A DNA stretch of 64,000 nt, taken from assembly GCA_046328335.1 (NCBI GenBank), contig JAXLWU010000011.1, positions 1 to 64,000 of the forward strand, given 5' to 3'. This DNA is from JACCXM01 sp046328335. Lineage in GTDB: Bacteria > Chloroflexota > Chloroflexia > Thermomicrobiales > UBA6265. Position 1 is the stretch's first letter; each line of letters begins with the position of its first letter. The notes below the pieces were generated by a model. The model worked only from the letters and a program-made list of their open reading frames with translations. It was not told the origin of the DNA and searched no databases. Positions 1-8,489 of this stretch are shown here, in pieces. Position numbers and translations under genes: made by a program.

Positions 1-36
1 TCCTCGCTGACGCGACCAGGGCAACGCGCCGCCGTC

Positions 37-122
37 GTGTCGTCCCGACGCAGGAGGGACCTCGGCGTTGGCCGTGAGTGCGACCGACGCCGAGATTCCT
101 CGCTGCGGCTCGGAACGACACC
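37..122. repeat. Dispersed imperfect palindrome, family R1, copy 1
   Basis: About 86 bp whose ends are inverted (GTGTCGTCCCGA at one end, TCGGAACGACAC at the other), with the inner blocks GAGGGACCTCGG and GAGATTCCTCG. Further copies, in both orientations, occur near 5.8, 16.8, 27.9, 36.5, 51.5, 53.8, 54.0, 62.5 and 62.6 kb. All lie between genes and none encodes a recognisable protein. Confidence 0.8.
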
Positions 123-154
123 ATCGTCGCGCCGCGAGCCGCAGCCAAGGCGGC

Positions 155-235
155 CATCTCCGCCCTCCGCCCTCCTATTTCCGTCTCCCGCCCCCTGACT
201 CCTGACTCCCGCCTCCCGCCTCCCGTCTCATGCGA
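155..235. repeat. Short-period repeat, family R2 (partial copy)
   Basis: A run of near-identical 7-base words of the type CTGACTC / CCGCCTC sits directly upstream of the SMP-30 gene. The same words build the longer copies at 9.76-10.0 kb and 60.9-61.2 kb. This copy has only the pyrimidine-rich arm. Confidence 0.6.
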
Positions 236-237
236 AG

Positions 238-1188
238 ATGCGCACGGATCTTCGATTGGGGGCAAGGCAGGGAGCACGCAGCGTGGCCTGGACATGGGAG
301 CAACTGGCGGGACCGGCGACGATCACCGAGGGTCCCCTGTGGGACGGCGAAGGGCTCTTCTACACCGCGATCGAAGCGAACGAAATCCGCCGCTTCGATC
401 CCGCCCGCCACGAGATAGTGACGGTCTATCGCGACACCGGCGGCGCGAACGGCCTCGCCTTCGACGCCGCTGGTCGCTTGCTCGCCTGCGCTGGCACGGC
501 TCGCGCCATAGTTCGCTACGGTCTCGACGGCCGGAAAGAGGTGCTGGTCGACCGCTTCGCGGGCCGACGGCTCAACAGCCCGAACGATCTGGTGGTTGAT
601 CGCGCCGGCCGCATCTGGTTCACCGATCCGCGCTATGGCGAGTTCCACGCCGATCGGGAACTCGATCACGACTCGGTCTACCGCATCTCCCCGCCTGGCG
701 CAGGTCTGCCCTGGTCGATCGAGCGGCTCACCTTCGATACCACCCGGCCGAACGGCCTCCTGCTCTCCTGGGACGAGCAGACGCTCTACGTGGCGCAAAG
801 TGACTACGCGCCCGGATCCGTTCGCCAGTTGCGCGCCTATCCGGTGCTCGCCGACGGCTCGCTGGGGAACTACCGCGTCTTGCACGACTTCGGCGACGCC
901 CGCGGCATCGACGGCATGTGCTGGGACAGCGACGGCGCTATCGTTGCCACCTGTGGTTGGGAGTTGAGCGGTCCGGGTTCGCGCATCGCAATCGTTGCGG
1001 TCGACGGTACGGTGCTGGAGGAGCACCGTCTGCCCGCGGGACGCCCCACCAACTGCGCGTTTGGCGGGGCCGATCTGGCGACCCTCTACGTCACCACGCT
1101 GGATGGGCGGCTCTATCGCGTGCCTGATACGGGGCACCGGGGTTATCTCCAGGCGCCGGATACCACTCCCTGGCGGGGAGACGCCTGA
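238..1188 (+). CDS. SMP-30/gluconolactonase family protein
   Basis: This 316-residue protein is a six-bladed beta-propeller of the SMP-30/gluconolactonase/LRE family, whose members hydrolyse sugar lactones or related esters with one divalent metal. The family signatures are present: the N-terminal EGPLWD with the metal-ligand Glu, NSPNDLVVD with the central Asn and Asp, and GIDGMCWDSDG with the Asp near the C-terminus. Length is typical for the family. The ATG at 238 lies just after the R2 repeat and no strong ribosome site is visible, so the start could be a few codons further in. It stands alone: the next gene is a broken minus-strand one. Lactone hydrolase is well supported as a family call; the substrate is unknown. 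Confidence 0.85.
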   Translation: MRTDLRLGARQGARSVAWTWEQLAGPATITEGPLWDGEGLFYTAIEANEIRRFDPARHEIVTVYRDTGGANGLAFDAAGRLLACAGTARAIVRYGLDGRKEVLVDRFAGRRLNSPNDLVVDRAGRIWFTDPRYGEFHADRELDHDSVYRISPPGAGLPWSIERLTFDTTRPNGLLLSWDEQTLYVAQSDYAPGSVRQLRAYPVLADGSLGNYRVLHDFGDARGIDGMCWDSDGAIVATCGWELSGPGSRIAIVAVDGTVLEEHRLPAGRPTNCAFGGADLATLYVTTLDGRLYRVPDTGHRGYLQAPDTTPWRGDA

Positions 1189-1277
1189 GCACGCGCTAAG
1201 AAGATGTACGTGGGATTCTGGAGTCTTGACTGATGGTGATGCGGGCGACGGCAGCGTCGCACCCCGGAAGCCGCGTC

Positions 1278-1302
1278 GTAGGGTGTGACGCTTGCGTCGC
1301 CC
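1278..1302. repeat. Short palindromic repeat, family R4
   Basis: GTAGGGTGTGACGCTTGCGTCGCCC here matches the word at 52552-52576 with a few changes. Its core GCGAC..GTCGC is self-complementary. It lies in the 150-base space after the SMP-30 gene, where nothing else is seen. Confidence 0.4.
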
Positions 1303-1344
1303 ACACCCCTCGTCGCGAGGACGATCATCCTGTCTGCCCACTTA

Positions 1345-2663
1345 GCGCCAACTGATAGCCACATCCTGGCGTGCATCTGATCGATGTCGAGCGGATCGCG
1401 GTGTAGATCGGGTAGAAGTAGATGAACGTCGCCGCCACGGCGACCACGTACATCACTGCCGCGCCGCGGCGGACCCCGCCTCGCTCGCCAGGCGTCGTTG
1501 ACGATCACCGCCAGCGCCAGGGCAACCGAGCGGCACGGCCGGCATGAAGTGGTAGACGAACGTTCCGCGCGGCGAGAGCGCCCAGGGAAGCCATTGGCCG
1601 GTGAAGCCGATCAGCAGCACCACCAGCGCGGCCGCGCGGCGACCCCACCACCTCACCGACGGCGACCCAGGCAACGGCAACAACCATCGGCCAGTACAGG
1701 ACATTCCCGTTGCCAAAGACGGATGCGCCCTCGTGGCGACGCTCGGCGAAGAAAGCGTACCAGACGCCGCAGGCCGCCAGCGGCCACTGCCACCAGGGGG
1801 ACGAGTCGCGATGCACGACGCCAAGGTCCTGGTGATAACGAAGCATGTCGAGGTGAAGTTGGACGAAATCGTTCCAATCATGCCCGGTCAGGAAAGAGAT
1901 AGGGAAAGAGCGTAGATCCCGGCTGGCAGGACCACCAGTCCGATCGGAGCCAGGCGCCTGAAGGTCGCCAACCTGTCGCGCGCGTGCTCGTCGAGCTGGC
2001 CCCAGGGTCTTCGTGCTTCGCCAGAAGGAGCGTTCTGGCACAGACCACCAGCGAAATGAGCTCGAGTAGCGAAACGGCGCTCCATTTGGTTGCCAGCGCC
2101 AGTCCCAGGCAGAGACCGGTGAGCAGTAGTGGCGGCCCCGCTTGCCTGGCGGGGACGGTCGCGCATGCGGGAAAGGCCGAGGAGCGCGCGCTGAGGCTGA
2201 ACACCACCAGGAAGAGATTGGACATCCCGACTCGGGACTCGACAAGATAGAGACCGTCGAGCAGCAGGAGAAGTGAGGCGGCAAGCATGCTCACCGCGCG
2301 GTTGCCCGTCAGTGCGAGCGCCAACAGGTAGGCCATGACCGCGCCCAGCGCCCCGAAACCGACACCGACGATTCGCCAGCCAAGTGGGTTGTCCGGCCAC
2401 CAGCATCCCGCCCGCAATCAGCACTTCGGCCGCGAGGATGCGTCCATTCCAGCGCCGGGTCGTCTCGCGGCGGAATGGCGGTGCTGTACGCCTCCTCTCC
2501 AGGACGTACTTACCAGCGGTGTAGGCGTAATAGAGTTCGTCGAAACGTAGCGGCCCGGAATGGTCAACCGTGGAACCGATAGCGTCAATGCCAGGATCAC
2601 CAGGGCGAGCGGCGCCAGGAGCGCGGCATGCCATCTGGCGCCGGCGATTCTCCCGGCCATTCA
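1345..2663 (-). pseudogene. Broken protein O-mannosyltransferase (PMT family)
   Basis: Reading the minus strand in three alternating frames recovers most of a bacterial PMT (dolichyl-phosphate-mannose protein mannosyltransferase-like) membrane enzyme. The recognisable pieces, in order, are FDELYYAYTAGKYVLERR near 2540, NPLGWRIVGVGFGALGAV and DGLYLVESRVGMSNLF (2250-2400), LALATKWSAVSLLELI near 2090, HDWNDFVQLHLDMLRYHQ near 1860, NGNVLYWPMVVAVAW near 1690, GQWLPWALSPRGTFVYHF near 1590 and a MHARMWLS tail near 1370. The order and spacing match an intact PMT, but at least five frame changes are needed and no single frame is longer than about 260 codons. The family mannosylates exported proteins from a polyprenyl-phosphate donor. 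Either the gene is decaying or this stretch carries base-calling indels, because the three genes after it are broken in the same way. Confidence 0.75.
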
Positions 2664-2670
2664 AACCTGC

Positions 2671-2711
2671 AGCCTCCAGCGAGCGCGTGTGACGCGCGCT
2701 CGCTGGAGGCT
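2671..2711. terminator. Strong 17-bp hairpin after the PMT relic
   Basis: The arms 2671-2687 and 2695-2711 are perfectly complementary over 17 bases with a 7-base loop (TGTGACG). It lies between the PMT relic start and the stop of the next minus-strand gene. There is no T-run, so it may be a factor-assisted terminator or only a repeat. Confidence 0.45.
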
Positions 2712-2756
2712 ACGGGAAGGCTTCGTGATGTCCTGCTCGTCACGAAGCGAAGGCCG

Positions 2757-3079
2757 CTAGTCGTCGTCGCCCGACCCGCCGGATCCGCCCGACCCAGGTG
2801 AGCCGCCGCCGGACCCACCAGATCCACCCGAACCACCGGACCCACCGTTGCCGTCATGACGCCGGCGGCGCCGGCGGCGCTTGCGACGATCGTCGCCACC
2901 CCCGCCGCTTCCACCACCAGCCACAAGCCGCGGCCAGCCGCGCCAGCCTGCTCACTGTCAGGCAGCAGGCTGTTGCCGTGCAGCGCGGCAACAGCCAAAC
3001 CGCTCACCGCCACGCCGCGGCGGCTGCCTTGGCAACCGGCGACGCGAGCGATCGGGTACGCTCTGCTCCGGCTCTTCAT
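2757..3079 (-). pseudogene. Small Gly/Ser-rich exported protein, frame broken
   Basis: From 3079 the minus strand starts MKSRSRAYPIARVAG and runs into a short hydrophobic stretch (VAVSGLAVAALHG). A change of frame near 2945 then leads into a tail reading GGGSGGGGDDRRKRRRRRRR followed by repeated GGSGGSGG and ending GSGDDD-stop at 2757. The two halves together make a signal-like segment, a basic cluster and a Gly/Ser linker. The next gene upstream (3167-3470) has the same plan. No known family is recognised. The frame break may be real decay or a local sequencing indel. Confidence 0.45.
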
Positions 3080-3166
3080 GCCCCTGATCGTTCAATCTCA
3101 CGTGATCCATGATCGCCTCCTCTTCGATTTACTCCGCGGTCCACTGGCGTGCGCGTCGGGCGTCGG

Positions 3167-3470
3167 CTAGTCGTCAGTCCAGTCGATTCCACCGGAACCG
3201 CCGGAAACACCAGATCCGCCGCTGCCGCCGGAGTTGAACACCCAGTCGTCATCGCCGCTGCTGTCATCATCCCTGAACGGCCAACCCGAGCCGCCGGAGC
3301 CGCCACTGGCGATGCCGGGCATGTCGTCATCCCAGACATCGTCGTCGCTGGCAAGCGCCGCTGAAGCCGACCGCGGCGAAGCCAACAACGCCCAAAGTGA
3401 CCACGGCGGCCTTCACTAGATTCCGCGACATGGCGCTACGGTTGATGCCATCGAAACCGCGCATCGTCAT
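3167..3470 (-). pseudogene. Small Gly/Ser/Asp-rich exported protein, frame broken
   Basis: The ATG at 3470 (or 3431) opens a frame with a clear export signal, MSRNLVKAAVVTLGVVGFAA, which ends at an early stop. A one-base shift just after this hydrophobic core continues it as ALASDDDVWDDDMPGIASGG and then Gly-Ser-rich, Asp-rich sequence ending GGIDWTDD-stop at 3167. ALA-S would be a normal signal peptidase site, which strongly suggests that the two frames belong to one protein of about 100 residues. Alternatively a TTG at 3388 could start the second half alone. It resembles the neighbouring Gly/Ser protein and has no recognised family. The stretch 3471-3697 holds no feature that I can see. Confidence 0.5.
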
Positions 3471-3697
3471 GGAATTCGTCTCTTCATCGCGGGTTTCGCA
3501 TTCAGCACGATTGATGAACGGCGAAACCTCGATCTGCTTCCACTATGCCTTCATGCGAAGGGTTGTCCAACCGGCGGAGGTCCGCATTCCTGCCAGCCCC
3601 TTGGTCCCGGTCGACATCCGACTTTGGTCCCATGGGTTTCGCCATGCGCTTATGCCATAATCGGTCGAGTGAGGGAGGAGAAAGCGACACATCCGGT

Positions 3698-5123
3698 ATG
3701 ACTACCGGCCTACGGCAATGGTTCGAGCGCCTCAGCGTAGCGCAGCGGTTTCTCCTCGGGAGTCTGGTCATCCTGGCGCTCGGCATGGCCGGTAGACGGC
3801 GCCTGGGTCAGCCGTCAGATCGCCGATGGGGTCATTCATCGCACCGCCACTGCCACCGCACTTTACGTCGACAGCCTGATCGCCCCTTCGCTCCAGACCC
3901 TACAAACGCCGACACCTCTCCGCCGAGGCCACCGATCGTCTCGGACTGGCTCTTCGCGGCCACACCGCTCAGCAGGAGGTCGCGGTCTTTCAGGTCTGGA
4001 ACCGGGGCCGAACCATCATCTACAGCACGGTGCCCGGTCTGGTCGGCGCCACCTCCCGGTCGATGAAGAACTGGGCGAATGCTCTTGGCGGTGAAGTCAC
4101 GGCGGATATCGGACGCGCGGAAGGCGGCCCCGCGCTCCCTCCGATATCTCCAGCCGCGACCTGATCGAAATCTATTCACCCGTCCGCGACCGCGACACCG
4201 GCAAGGTCATTGCCGCCGCCGAGTTCTACTACCCTGCCGAAGAACTGATGCGCGATCTGGCGACGGCCCAGCAACGGAGTTGGCTGGTCGTCGCCGGCGC
4301 CACCCTGGCTATCTATCTGCTCCTGGCAACCTTCATTCACCGTGTCAGCGAGACGATCCGTCGCCAGCAACAGGCGCTGGCGGAGCAGGTAACCCGCCTC
4401 ACTGAGGTCCTGCGCCAGAACCAGCAACTGCATCAGCGCGTGCGGGGCGCGGCGGAACGGACCGCCGCCCTCAACGAGAGGTTCCTGCGCCGCTTCAGTG
4501 CCGAGTTGCACGACGGGCCGGCGCAAGAGATCAGTCTCGCGCTGCTGCGACTCGATCACCTTGCGGCAATGTGCGCCGGAATCGCAGGCGACGACCCGCG
4601 GCGGGAAGAGATGGAGCGGGAGCTGGAGGTCATCCAGGGGAGCCTGCGCCGCTCACTCCAGGAAGTCCGTGCCACGTCCAGCGGGCTGTTGCTGCCGCAT
4701 CTGGGCGAACTGACCGTTGCCCAAACCATCGACCACGTGGTTCGCGGCCATCAACGCCGCACCGCGACAACGGCTGATGTGACATTGGGCGACGTACCCG
4801 AGCAGGTGCCGCTGGCAACAAAGATCGCGCTCTATCGCATTGTCCAGGAAGCGCTCAACAATGTCTCACGTCACGCCAACGGCACCAGACCGACGGTCTC
4901 GATCGCCGGAGAGAATGGGCATCTCCGGGTCGAGGTGGCGGACAATGGACCGGGTTTCGCGCTGCTGGACGTGGCAGGATCGGAAGCGCATCTTGGGCTA
5001 GTCGGCATGCGGGAGCGCGCGGAGAGTCTTGGCGGCCAGTTCCAGGTCGAAAGTGCGCCAGGACAGGGGACGCGCGTGATCGCGATGCTACCGCTGGACT
5101 CCGCGGAGGCACATGATGGTTGA
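3698..5123 (+). pseudogene. NarL-family sensor histidine kinase with frameshifted sensor region
   Basis: The start MTTGLRQWFERLSVAQRFLL at 3698 gives the first membrane helix (VLLGSLVILALG type). The extracytoplasmic sensor continues in other frames: AWVSRQIADGVIHRTATA near 3800, then HTAQQEVAVFQVWNRGRTII near 3980, then DLIEIYSPVRDRDTGKVIAA near 4170. From 4248 the frame is intact to the end, giving the second helix (SWLVVAGATLAIYLLLATF), a coiled coil, a HisKA_3 box with the phospho-acceptor His in ELHDGPAQE and an HATPase domain (NNVSRHANG, DNGPGF, GLVGMRERAESLGG). Three indels are needed. The kinase core may still be made from 4248, but it would lack the sensor. The stop overlaps the start of the response regulator, so the pair is one operon. 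Confidence 0.75.
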
Positions 5124-5769
5124 CACCTTGCAGATTGCGATCATCGACGACCACCCGCTGTTCCGGGAGGGCGTCGCCCACACCCTCAATGCCCAGCCCG
5201 ACTTCGACGTCATCGCGGAGGGAGGTTCAGCCGCGGAAGCGCTGCGGATCGCCGCCGAGCGGCTGCCGGACGTCATGCTTCTGGACGTCTCGATGCCAGG
5301 CGGCGGCGTCCGCGCGGTACGCGAGATCACCTCCGCGTTCCCGGTGATCAAGGTGGTGATGCTGACAGTCTCTGAGGAAGAGGATGATGTCACGGCGGCG
5401 CTGCGCTCCGGCGCCCGCGCCTATGTCCTCAAAGGCGTCGCCGCGCGCGAACTGGTGCGGATCATTCGTGGGGTGGCGGAGGGCGAGGTCTATGTGACGC
5501 CGACCCTGGCCGCCAGCCTCCTCTTCGAGCTGACGGGATCGGCCGGCCGGTCACAGGCAGCCAGCCCGCTCGATGTGCTGACCGAACGCGAACGCGAGAT
5601 CCTCGAGCGGGTGGCGGCGGGCGACAGCAACAAGGAGATCGGTGCCCTGCTCCACGTCACCGAAAAGACGGTCAAGCACCACATGACCAACATCCTGCAG
5701 AAGTTGCAGGTGCGAAACCGCGTCGAGGCCGCGCTCCTCGCCCGTTCCGGCGATCTCCCGGAGCGATAA
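5113..5769 (+). CDS. NarL/FixJ-type response regulator
   Basis: This 218-residue protein has an N-terminal receiver domain with the acidic pair D12/D13, the phospho-acceptor D58 in LLDVSMPG, the Thr of MLTVS and K107 in YVLKG. A C-terminal LuxR-type helix-turn-helix follows (TEREREILERVAAGDSNKEI, then VTEKTVKHHMTNILQKL). It is a DNA-binding regulator that should be phosphorylated by the kinase encoded just upstream, whose last 11 bases it overlaps. Two ATG codons in tandem at 5113 and 5116 are both possible starts. All family residues are intact, in contrast to the broken genes before it. Target genes are not evident. Confidence 0.9.
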   Translation: MMVDTLQIAIIDDHPLFREGVAHTLNAQPDFDVIAEGGSAAEALRIAAERLPDVMLLDVSMPGGGVRAVREITSAFPVIKVVMLTVSEEEDDVTAALRSGARAYVLKGVAARELVRIIRGVAEGEVYVTPTLAASLLFELTGSAGRSQAASPLDVLTEREREILERVAAGDSNKEIGALLHVTEKTVKHHMTNILQKLQVRNRVEAALLARSGDLPER

Positions 5770-5811
5770 CGACCAGACATCCGCGAGGCATCGGGTCCCT
5801 TACAGCGTCGT

Positions 5812-5945
5812 GCCGAAGGTCCGTCATCCTGGTGGGGAGCATGGAGTCGTCCTGACCGCAGGTGGGACCGCGGCCGTGGTCGTGATCGTCCCGGACGACG
5901 AGATTCCTCGCCGCGGCTTGGAACGACACCATTTCTGCACGGCGC
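5812..5945. repeat. R1 repeat, long copy
   Basis: This copy is almost the exact reverse complement of 16750-16893, including flanking words such as CTCCCCACCAGG and GGCGCTGTAGC. The shared unit is therefore about 140 bp here, longer than the 85-bp core of the other copies. It follows the response regulator. Confidence 0.75.
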
Positions 5946-6028
5946 TGTAGCAAGGCAGTAGCCCGCTCCGAAATTCCTCCGTGTGCCAGAGGAGACCATG
6001 ACGCCCGATTGCGCCATGACACAGATAA

Positions 6029-6061
6029 CCCCACGTCCGCGGGACACGGACGTGGGGTTTT
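6029..6061 (+). terminator. Rho-independent terminator
   Basis: Arms CCCCACGTCCG (6029-6039) and CGGACGTGGGG (6047-6057) pair perfectly over 11 bases with a 7-base loop, followed at once by TTTT. This is a classic intrinsic terminator for the kinase/regulator transcript. It sits between convergent genes. Confidence 0.85.
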
Positions 6062-6104
6062 GTTGGGGTGGAGAACTACGCCACTGGGGCGTAAACGCGA
6101 ATTC

Positions 6105-6539
6105 CTAGCCGCGCCCGCGCCGGCGGCGATTGCGCCGTCTGCGGCCACCGCGATCATCGGCTGTCGAGCTGTCCGTGCCAGTACCGCCGTTGTCATCACC
6201 GGCCGGATCGTCGTTGCCATTGCCGCCGTTGTCATCGCCCGGCGGGTCGTCGTTGCCATTTCCGCCGTGATCGTCACCCGGTGGATCGTCGTTGCCGTTT
6301 CCCCCATGATCGTCGCCGGGCGGGTCATCCGCGCCGTGACCACCGTGATCGTCCCCGGCGGGATCGTCGTGGCCATGGCCGCCGTGATTGCCGCCAGACT
6401 CCGCCTCGCGCGCGGCGACGGAACCCGTCGCCAACCGTCCAGCGCCGAACGCCAGGAGCGCGGCCGCACTCAGCATCGCGAACCCTCGCCGGGTCAGCCG
6501 TTGTGCCTCGTCCGCCGCACCGAATCGCAAGTCTTCCAT
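6105..6539 (-). CDS. Tat-exported Asp/Gly-rich tandem-repeat protein
   Basis: The 144-residue frame from the ATG at 6539 begins MEDLRFGAADEAQRLTRRGF and has a twin-arginine-type signal (TRRGFAMLSAAALLAFGAG, residues about 16-34). Six tandem 13-residue units of the form HGGNGNDDPPGDD follow (residues about 48-125), then a short spacer and a strongly basic tail (GGRRRRNRRRRGRG). The repeats are also visible as a 39-bp DNA repeat. The acidic repeat plus basic tail suggests a cell-surface or metal-binding role, but no family is recognised. A longer frame reaches up to 6737; I prefer 6539 because the signal then lies near the N-terminus. The space 6640-6939 holds nothing else. Confidence 0.6.
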   Translation of the reverse strand: MEDLRFGAADEAQRLTRRGFAMLSAAALLAFGAGRLATGSVAAREAESGGNHGGHGHDDPAGDDHGGHGADDPPGDDHGGNGNDDPPGDDHGGNGNDDPPGDDNGGNGNDDPAGDDNGGTGTDSSTADDRGGRRRRNRRRRGRG

Positions 6540-6939
6540 CCCGTTCTGCCTCCGCTGCCTTGCGCCGTTCCAGCGCGGCCCGATTGGTTTGCGCCTCCCG
6601 CGAACCGGCCGGGGAAACGTCTGCCGCGCTCCACTATGCGGAATCGGAATGGAGAAGGAAACGGACCAACGTCGCCGCGTCCAATGTGCTCTTGGTCCCA
6701 GACGGTATGGGACCATGGTCGCATCGACGATCCACAATGGGCTTCTGGCGCAATCGCTGAGGCTGTTGAATCCGGAAAAACCGGGACCGGGACAGCGCGG
6801 TCACCGGTGGGGCGTCCAGAAAAAAAGAGACAGCGCGGAAATCTCTCGATCTCCACGCCGTCGATTGTTTCAGATGTCGACGCACCCAGGGTCTCGGGGG
6901 GATGACCCCGGCGGCGACGACCGGCGACCCGGTTGGTTC

Positions 6940-7239
6940 CTAACTCACGAACGCCAGGTTGTAGCTGCCACCCGACGCGTCGGCGATCGACGTGCCGCCG
7001 TTCGAGCTGACATCGAGCGCGGTGGTGTTGGTCATGTCGCCGCCATCCGCCGCAACGCCACCGTTGTAGGTGTCGCCGATCCCGATCGCGCTGCCGGCGT
7101 TGCCGCCACTGTTGATATCGCCGATGCCAACCGCGCCGCCGTTCGACGACGCGGTCGCCACCCCACCGTTACCCGCCGAGGCGGTATCGGTTGGACCGGA
7201 ATCACTTGGGAAGAACTTGTCCTGCAGTCTCGTCTGCAT
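6940..7239 (-). CDS. Gly/Asn-rich small repeat protein
   Basis: This 99-residue protein starts MQTRLQDKFFPSDSGPTDT and then consists of irregular repeats of the type NGGVA, NGGAVGIGDI and SAIGIGDTYNGG, ending YNLAFVS. A good ribosome-binding sequence (AAGGAG, about 12 bases before the ATG at 7239) supports translation. There is no signal peptide and no Cys. The low-complexity turn-rich pattern is typical of structural, gas-vesicle-like or surface repeat proteins, but no family can be named. It sits beside the Asp/Gly repeat protein 6105-6539. The 270 bases after it up to the LLM gene hold nothing recognisable. Confidence 0.55.
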   Translation of the reverse strand: MQTRLQDKFFPSDSGPTDTASAGNGGVATASSNGGAVGIGDINSGGNAGSAIGIGDTYNGGVAADGGDMTNTTALDVSSNGGTSIADASGGSYNLAFVS

Positions 7240-7513
7240 CGCGTTCCCTCACTCCTTGCCCAGTCGTCGCGGCGCCGGGAACGAGGCTTCCCATTACTCG
7301 CGACAGCCAACAATCAACGATCGGGCGACCCGCCCGATCCTCTCCCGGAACGCACAAGGGGGGGCGATCGGTTTCTCGCTCAACGCTCTCAATGACAAAG
7401 ACCGGACCTCTGGGTACGTCCCGCGGCAGGCCGTAAGGAGGATCGTTTTGAGGTGACTCACCAGAGCGATCGGACCATTCTGGCGACGTTGGTCTGGAGC
7501 GCCAAGGTTGCGC

Positions 7514-8482
7514 TCAGGCGATCAGATCGGCCAGTGTAGAACTCATCCCCGCGGAAACAAAACTGATCACTGGCAACTGGACGCCCACCTCGCGCCGTTT
7601 GCGAAGAGCGTCCAGCACGTCGTTCGCTGTCCCGACGCAGGTCAACCGATCGACAATGGCATCGCTGACGAGGGGCGCGGAAGCCGATACTCCACCGGCC
7701 CGATGCGCGGCGGCAATGCCCTCCAGAAACTCACCGGGAAGACCGGCCTCGCGCGCCACGTTGGGAAACTCCGCGAGGTAGATCGCCACTATTTGCCGCG
7801 CCGCGTCGCGGGCCTCTTGCCCATCACGATCGATGGAGACGACGGTCGAGGCGGCAATGTCGATGGCGTCGGGGTCGCGGCCCGCTCGCGTCGCCGCCTC
7901 GCGGATGATTTGGACGGCCCGCTCCAGATACGACACCGACACAAAGCCATTCAGCAGGACCCCATCGCCGATCGCTCCGGCGAGGGCCAGCGCTTTGGGC
8001 CCAGTAACACCGAGGTAGATCGGAATCTCCGAGCGAATGGGCACGAAATCGAGCTGCACGCCATCAACCGTCAGGGTCTCGCCGGAGAACTCAACGCGTT
8101 CGCCACGGAGCAGCCTTCGCACGACCTCAACCGTCTCCCGTAGCCGGGTCAGCGGGCGATCGAAGGGAATACCTTGGCGCGCCAGGACGGTTGGCGATCC
8201 GGCGCCAATGCCGAGAATGAACCGCCCGCCGCACAATTCATCGAGGGTGGCCGCGGTCACCGCGGTCAACACCGCGCCCCGCGTGTAGGGATTGATCACC
8301 GCGGTCGCCACCCGCGCCGAGCGCGTCGCGGCCGCCACGGCGGCGCTGGTGCTCACCGCGTCGCGGGTAAATCGCGTTTCCGTCAGCCAGATCGACTCGT
8401 AGCCAAGCGCCTCGGCCTGCCGCGCGAAATCGGCCATCGCGGGGACCGCGGGCTCACCGGGGAGTTCCAGACCAAGGCGCAT
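7514..8482 (-). CDS. LLM-class (luciferase-like) flavin/F420 oxidoreductase
   Basis: The 322-residue protein from the ATG at 8482 (MRLGLELPGEPAVPAMADFA) is a luciferase-like TIM-barrel oxidoreductase. Family marks are GYESIWLTE near residue 35, TLDELCGGRFILGIGAG near residue 85 and PIYLGVTGPKALALAGAIGD near residue 155. Such proteins bind FMN or coenzyme F420. An in-frame extension reaches 8716 inside the next gene, but 8482 lies only 7 bases after that gene's stop and fits the family N-terminus. It is the last gene of an operon with the M20 hydrolase, so it may act on the same nitrogenous substrate; this is an inference. Confidence 0.85.
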   Translation of the reverse strand: MRLGLELPGEPAVPAMADFARQAEALGYESIWLTETRFTRDAVSTSAAVAAATRSARVATAVINPYTRGAVLTAVTAATLDELCGGRFILGIGAGSPTVLARQGIPFDRPLTRLRETVEVVRRLLRGERVEFSGETLTVDGVQLDFVPIRSEIPIYLGVTGPKALALAGAIGDGVLLNGFVSVSYLERAVQIIREAATRAGRDPDAIDIAASTVVSIDRDGQEARDAARQIVAIYLAEFPNVAREAGLPGEFLEGIAAAHRAGGVSASAPLVSDAIVDRLTCVGTANDVLDALRKRREVGVQLPVISFVSAGMSSTLADLIA

Positions 8483-8489
8483 CGCGGCG

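Noticed and set aside
175..1341. Long open frame on the minus strand opposite the SMP-30 gene
   Set aside because: It is the mirror of a real propeller gene in GC-rich DNA, has no family motifs and would cover that gene fully.
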